Shown here: in pieces, positions 60,785 to 64,000 of the stretch
How the letters are laid out: the number at the start of each line of letters is the position of its first letter
Position numbering within the stretch: the first letter of the stretch is position 1
Assembly (NCBI GenBank): GCA_019136655.1
Contig: JAGVTU010000023.1
Coordinates: 1-64,000 of the forward strand
Length of the DNA: 64,000 nt
DNA from: Bacteroidota bacterium
Lineage (GTDB): Bacteria; Bacteroidota; Bacteroidia; AKYH767-A; OLB10
Reading direction: 5' to 3'
Program-made: the position numbers and the translations under genes
Notes under the pieces: generated by a model
What the model was told of the DNA's origin: nothing
Database searches by the model: none
The model's input: the letters and a program-made list of their open reading frames with translations, nothing else

Positions 60785-62854
60785 ATGCGAAAAACGCTAA
60801 TACAATTGGTCTTTGCAGGAGGAATTATGACAATAGCATCATGCAGTCAATCACCTAAGCAACAGGAAAAAACCGAAGTTAAAGATACAGCTGCCGAAAC
60901 TGAGATAATGGCAGATCGTTTCGCAGATATTCAAGTGCTTCGATATACCATCCCAGGCTGGCAGGATTTAAGTCTGCAGCAAAAAAAGTTGGCTTATTAT
61001 CTTTATATGGCAGGAATGAGTGGTCGTGATATTTTCTACGATCAGAAATATCGCCATAATCTGCAGATAAGAAAAACTTTGGAAACTATACTGGAAACTT
61101 TTCAGGGAGACAAAACTGCAGATGATTATAAAAAGTTTGAAGTATATGCCAAGCGATTTTTTTTCAGTAATGGCATTCATCACCATTATTCAACTGATAA
61201 AATAATTCCTGAATTTTCAGAAGATTATCTCAATACACTTCTTTCAAAAAGTGATTTCAGTAAGATTCCTGCAGACGGTAAAAGCTTAGAAGAATACATC
61301 AACTTTCTAAAACCAATTTTATTTGACCCTAATATTGATGGGAAATGTGTTTCATTAGCTGCTGATACTGATATTGTAAAAGCATCTGCAAGTAATTTAT
61401 ATGATGGTGTTACACAAAAAGAAGTGGAAGCATATTACAAAAACAAAACATTGCAGGGAGTAAAAGAACAACCTTCGTGGGGACTTAATTCAAAGGTTGT
61501 AAAAGAAAATGGAAAAATAGAAGAGCGAGTTTGGAAATCAGGAGGCATGTATGGTGCCGCTATTGACAAAATTATTTATTGGCTGGAGAAAGCTACTACC
61601 GTAGCAGAAAACGATATTCAGAAACAAACGCTTGAAGCATTAATTAAATTTTACAAAACAGGTGACCTGAAAGACTATGACAACTATTGTGTTTCATGGG
61701 TAAAAGATACTGCCAGTCATATTGACATTGCCAACGGATTTATTGAAGTGTATTTAGACCCTATGCATCGCAAAGGTGCTTACGAATCGGTTCTTAGCAT
61801 GAAGGATCTTGAGGCAACCAAACGAATTGCAGCAATTGCAAAAGAAGCACAGTGGTTTGAAGATAATTCACCAATAATGCCTGAGCATAAAAAGAAAAGT
61901 GTAAAGGGTATTTCTGCAAAAGTTATAACCATAATCAATGAATGTGGTGATGCTGCACCTTCAACACCCATTGGAATCAATTTACCTAATCAGGAATGGA
62001 TACGTGAGAATGTAGGTTCTAAATCCGTATCACTTAGCAATATTGTAGCCTCTTACAATTATGCAAAATCAAAAAGTCCGATGATTGACGAGTTTGGTGA
62101 AAATCCTGAAGTAATTGAAAGAGCTAAAAAATATGGAGCACTTGCAGGTGATTTGCATACTGATATGCATGAAGTAATTGGCCATGCATCAGGTCAGATA
62201 AATGAAGGCGTAAGCGGAACAGATGTTACACTGAAAAATTATGCAAGTACTTTAGAAGAAGCACGCGCAGATTTGGTGGCGCTCTACTACATTTTGGATA
62301 AAAAGTTGGTTGATATAGGAGTGATGCCTACCATTGATGTAGGAAAAGCTGAATACGATTCTTATATTCTCAACGGATTAATGACACAGTTGTATCGGAT
62401 TAAGCCAGGAAACAATTTAGAAGAATCACACATGCGAAACCGACAACTGGTAGCATCTTGGGTTTATGAAAAAGGCAAAGCAGATAAAGTAATTGAAAGA
62501 ATTACGAGGAACAACAAGACTTATTTCAAAATAAATGATTACGATAAATTAAGAGTACTTTTTGGAGAGTTACTTAAAGAAATTCAACGTATAAAATCTG
62601 AAGGTGATTTTACTGCAGGAAAGAATCTGGTTGAGAATTTCGGAGTGAAGGTTGATCAGGATTTATTGGCAGAAGTACATAAGCGATATGAACCTTTGAA
62701 CATTGCACCTTACAGTGGTTTTATACAACCCAAATTAGTTCCTGTAATGAGTGGAGACAGTATCACTGATGTAAAAGTTGAATACAACAATGATTTCTTA
62801 CCACAGATGCTTGAGTTTGGCAAGGAGTTCTCGTTTTTACCGATACACAATTAA
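60785..62854 (+). CDS. M49-family dipeptidyl peptidase III, predicted lipoprotein
   Basis: A 689-residue zinc exopeptidase. The M49 signature HExxGH is His462-Glu463...His467 (HEVIGHASGQ), and the second motif EE.RAD lies at 491-496 (LEEARADLVALYY) where the family usually has EECRAE. The N-terminus is a signal with a lipobox-like TIASC (Cys20), so the enzyme is probably periplasmic or outer-membrane-anchored, unlike the cytosolic eukaryotic enzymes. It removes dipeptides from the N-terminus of short peptides. A near -7 box (CAACTTTG, 60749-60756) precedes it. A bidirectional terminator follows. Confidence 0.92.
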   Translation: MRKTLIQLVFAGGIMTIASCSQSPKQQEKTEVKDTAAETEIMADRFADIQVLRYTIPGWQDLSLQQKKLAYYLYMAGMSGRDIFYDQKYRHNLQIRKTLETILETFQGDKTADDYKKFEVYAKRFFFSNGIHHHYSTDKIIPEFSEDYLNTLLSKSDFSKIPADGKSLEEYINFLKPILFDPNIDGKCVSLAADTDIVKASASNLYDGVTQKEVEAYYKNKTLQGVKEQPSWGLNSKVVKENGKIEERVWKSGGMYGAAIDKIIYWLEKATTVAENDIQKQTLEALIKFYKTGDLKDYDNYCVSWVKDTASHIDIANGFIEVYLDPMHRKGAYESVLSMKDLEATKRIAAIAKEAQWFEDNSPIMPEHKKKSVKGISAKVITIINECGDAAPSTPIGINLPNQEWIRENVGSKSVSLSNIVASYNYAKSKSPMIDEFGENPEVIERAKKYGALAGDLHTDMHEVIGHASGQINEGVSGTDVTLKNYASTLEEARADLVALYYILDKKLVDIGVMPTIDVGKAEYDSYILNGLMTQLYRIKPGNNLEESHMRNRQLVASWVYEKGKADKVIERITRNNKTYFKINDYDKLRVLFGELLKEIQRIKSEGDFTAGKNLVENFGVKVDQDLLAEVHKRYEPLNIAPYSGFIQPKLVPVMSGDSITDVKVEYNNDFLPQMLEFGKEFSFLPIHN

Positions 62855-62875
62855 TAATATTGATAAAGAAATTAT

Positions 62876-62918
62876 AAAAAGCAGCGAGCGCCTCTTTCGA
62901 GGCGCTCGCTGCTTTTTT
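62876..62918. terminator. Bidirectional terminator between convergent genes
   Basis: A perfect 14-bp GC-rich stem (62881-62894 and 62899-62912, loop TTTC) flanked by A5 on the left and T6 on the right. It ends the M49 peptidase transcript (+) and overlaps the stop codon of the EF-G-like gene (-), so the latter stops translating at the base of the hairpin. Confidence 0.9.
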
Positions 62919-64000
62919 ACGACTGCAATGTTTCAGTCTTCTTATATTCTTCGTGTAATTTCTTCTGTAAATCACCCGGCACAGGCACATATTCGGCAAA
63001 CGAAGTTTTAATTTTAGCCTTACCCTGAGTAATTGATTTTAATGTAGTACTGTATCCATCCAATTCCAGTAAAGGAGTGCGCGCTTTAATGACTTGTTTT
63101 CCGTCTCTCGAATCCATTCCCATTATCAGGCTTCTGCGCGATTGCAGATCGCTCATCACATCACCCATCATCTCATCAGGTGTTTCCACTTCCACATCAT
63201 ATACCGGTTCCAACAGTTGTGGTTGGGCATTATGAAATGCTTCTCGAAAAGCCATCATTCCGGCAATTTTAAATGATATATCATTGGAGTCAACAGGATG
63301 CATTTTGCCATCGTACACTGAAACACGAATATCGCGCACAAAAGATCCTGTCAACGGACCTTCCTGCATTTTTTCCATAATGCCTTTTAAGATGGAAGGC
63401 AGAAACCGCGTATCTATTGCGCCACCGGTTATGCAATTATTAAACACCAGTTTTCCTCCCCATGGCAGTTTATGTTCTTCTTTATCTCTCACAGGAAACT
63501 CTGTTATCTCAGGCATCCCCTCATAGTAAGGTTCAATTTTAATATAAACTTCTCCAAACTGCCCTGCTCCACCCGATTGTTTTTTATGACGATAATTTGC
63601 CAAAGCGGCTTTTTGAATTGTTTCGCGGAATGAAATTTTAGGCTTGATAAATTCAACCGGCATTTTATAAACATTTTCTATTCGCCATTTCGTTACAGCC
63701 AAATGTAACTCACCCTGACCGTGAAGCAACACCTGTTTCAATTCACGGGAATATTCAACTTTAAGTGTAGGGTCCTGCATATTGATTTCTGAGAGAACTT
63801 CACTTAGTTTTTCATCATCAGCTTTATTTTTTGCTACAATTGCAACACGCAATTTAGGTTCAGGAAATTTTATCGGATCAATGCTCACCTGAATCCCTTT
63901 ACCACATAATGTATGATTAGTAGATGTATTTTTTAATTTAAGCGTACAACCCAAATCACCAGCCTTAAGTTTATCTATTGCATTCCTGTTCTTACCATCC
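62917..64000 (-). CDS. Elongation factor G-like GTPase (partial, C-terminal part)
   Basis: The frame is open to the window edge, and reading from 63999 gives DGKNRNAIDKLKAGDLGCTL, so the N-terminal GTPase domain lies outside. The 361 visible residues cover the end of domain II (DLGCTLKLKNTSTNHTL), domain III, domain IV (SGGAGQFGEVYIKIEP, GGAIDTRFLPSILKG) and domain V (TPDEMMGDVMSDLQSRRSLI). Compared with classical FusA it is divergent: LPWGGKLVFNN replaces the usual segment and the C-terminus is extended (GDLQKKLHEEYKKTETLQS). It is probably a second, FusA2-type copy rather than the housekeeping factor. That is inference; the family is certain. Confidence 0.88.
   Translation of the reverse strand, partial: DGKNRNAIDKLKAGDLGCTLKLKNTSTNHTLCGKGIQVSIDPIKFPEPKLRVAIVAKNKADDEKLSEVLSEINMQDPTLKVEYSRELKQVLLHGQGELHLAVTKWRIENVYKMPVEFIKPKISFRETIQKAALANYRHKKQSGGAGQFGEVYIKIEPYYEGMPEITEFPVRDKEEHKLPWGGKLVFNNCITGGAIDTRFLPSILKGIMEKMQEGPLTGSFVRDIRVSVYDGKMHPVDSNDISFKIAGMMAFREAFHNAQPQLLEPVYDVEVETPDEMMGDVMSDLQSRRSLIMGMDSRDGKQVIKARTPLLELDGYSTTLKSITQGKAKIKTSFAEYVPVPGDLQKKLHEEYKKTETLQS

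Noticed and set aside
63952-63954. TTG codon as start of a 345-residue EF-G fragment
   Set aside because: The frame continues upstream with clear EF-G-like sequence to the window edge, so the gene is cut by the window and does not start here.

Overview
The window reads as chromosomal DNA of an AT-rich Bacteroidota bacterium (Chitinophagales/Sphingobacteriales-like, inferred). Evidence: several secreted proteins end in type IX secretion system (T9SS) sorting domains; LpxC and FabZ are fused; DUF5606, the short 1-pyrroline-5-carboxylate dehydrogenase form and a propeller/Y_Y_Y sensor kinase are present; promoters match the Bacteroidota TAnnTTTG -7 box, two with TTTG exactly 19 nt upstream; Shine-Dalgarno sites are mostly absent. 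No tRNA, rRNA, CRISPR array, insertion sequence or phage gene was seen.

Layout. 1-8147 (-): 5' part of a giant secreted adhesin-like protein (more than 2,715 residues, two beta-helix modules, many Ig-like domains, a SprB repeat at the window edge). 8549-12240 (+): NarL-type response regulator plus propeller sensor kinase, divergent from the adhesin. 12247-20371 (-): two paralogous T9SS-exported purple-acid-phosphatase-like proteins, the larger with nine Ig-like repeats. 20452-23735 (-): exbB-exbD-tonB-folC run. 23875-26202 (-): an amino-acid dehydrogenase followed by an MscS channel. 26337-31565: a small charged protein, anmK, and a tripartite hybrid kinase. 31700-33878: pruA and an NlpC/P60 peptidase. 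33993-40600 (-): a 1,649-residue LamG/Ig/T9SS protein, an outer-membrane barrel and a minimal T9SS type-B protein. 41190-46080: a coiled-coil protein, a 58-residue membrane protein, and the lipid A run lpxD - lpxC/fabZ - lpxA - orphan ABC ATPase. 46285-49000 (-): a barrel protein and a membrane-anchored BNR_assoc_N protein. 49170-57065 (+): DUF5606, M3 oligopeptidase, MATE exporter, lipoprotein, fmt, sirtuin, DUF2179 membrane protein, a short cytochrome-oxidase-subunit-III-like protein and a YCF48-like lipoprotein. 57097-58658 (-): ECF sigma factor and probable anti-sigma factor. 58854-62854 (+): Kelch/T9SS protein, a secreted protein and an M49 dipeptidyl peptidase III. 62917-64000 (-): C-terminal part of a divergent EF-G-like GTPase.

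How it fits together. Most of the window is housekeeping (envelope, lipid A, amino-acid catabolism, peptidases), interleaved with cell-surface cargo for a T9SS whose machinery lies elsewhere. The most unusual points are the adhesin/two-component/phosphatase block with its recently duplicated Ig modules, a T9SS protein reduced to little more than its sorting domain, an orphan oxidase subunit III joined to a YCF48 lipoprotein, a large surface protein with an unassigned probable catalytic domain, and several perfect palindromes in promoter regions. No wholly new system can be demonstrated from sequence alone.
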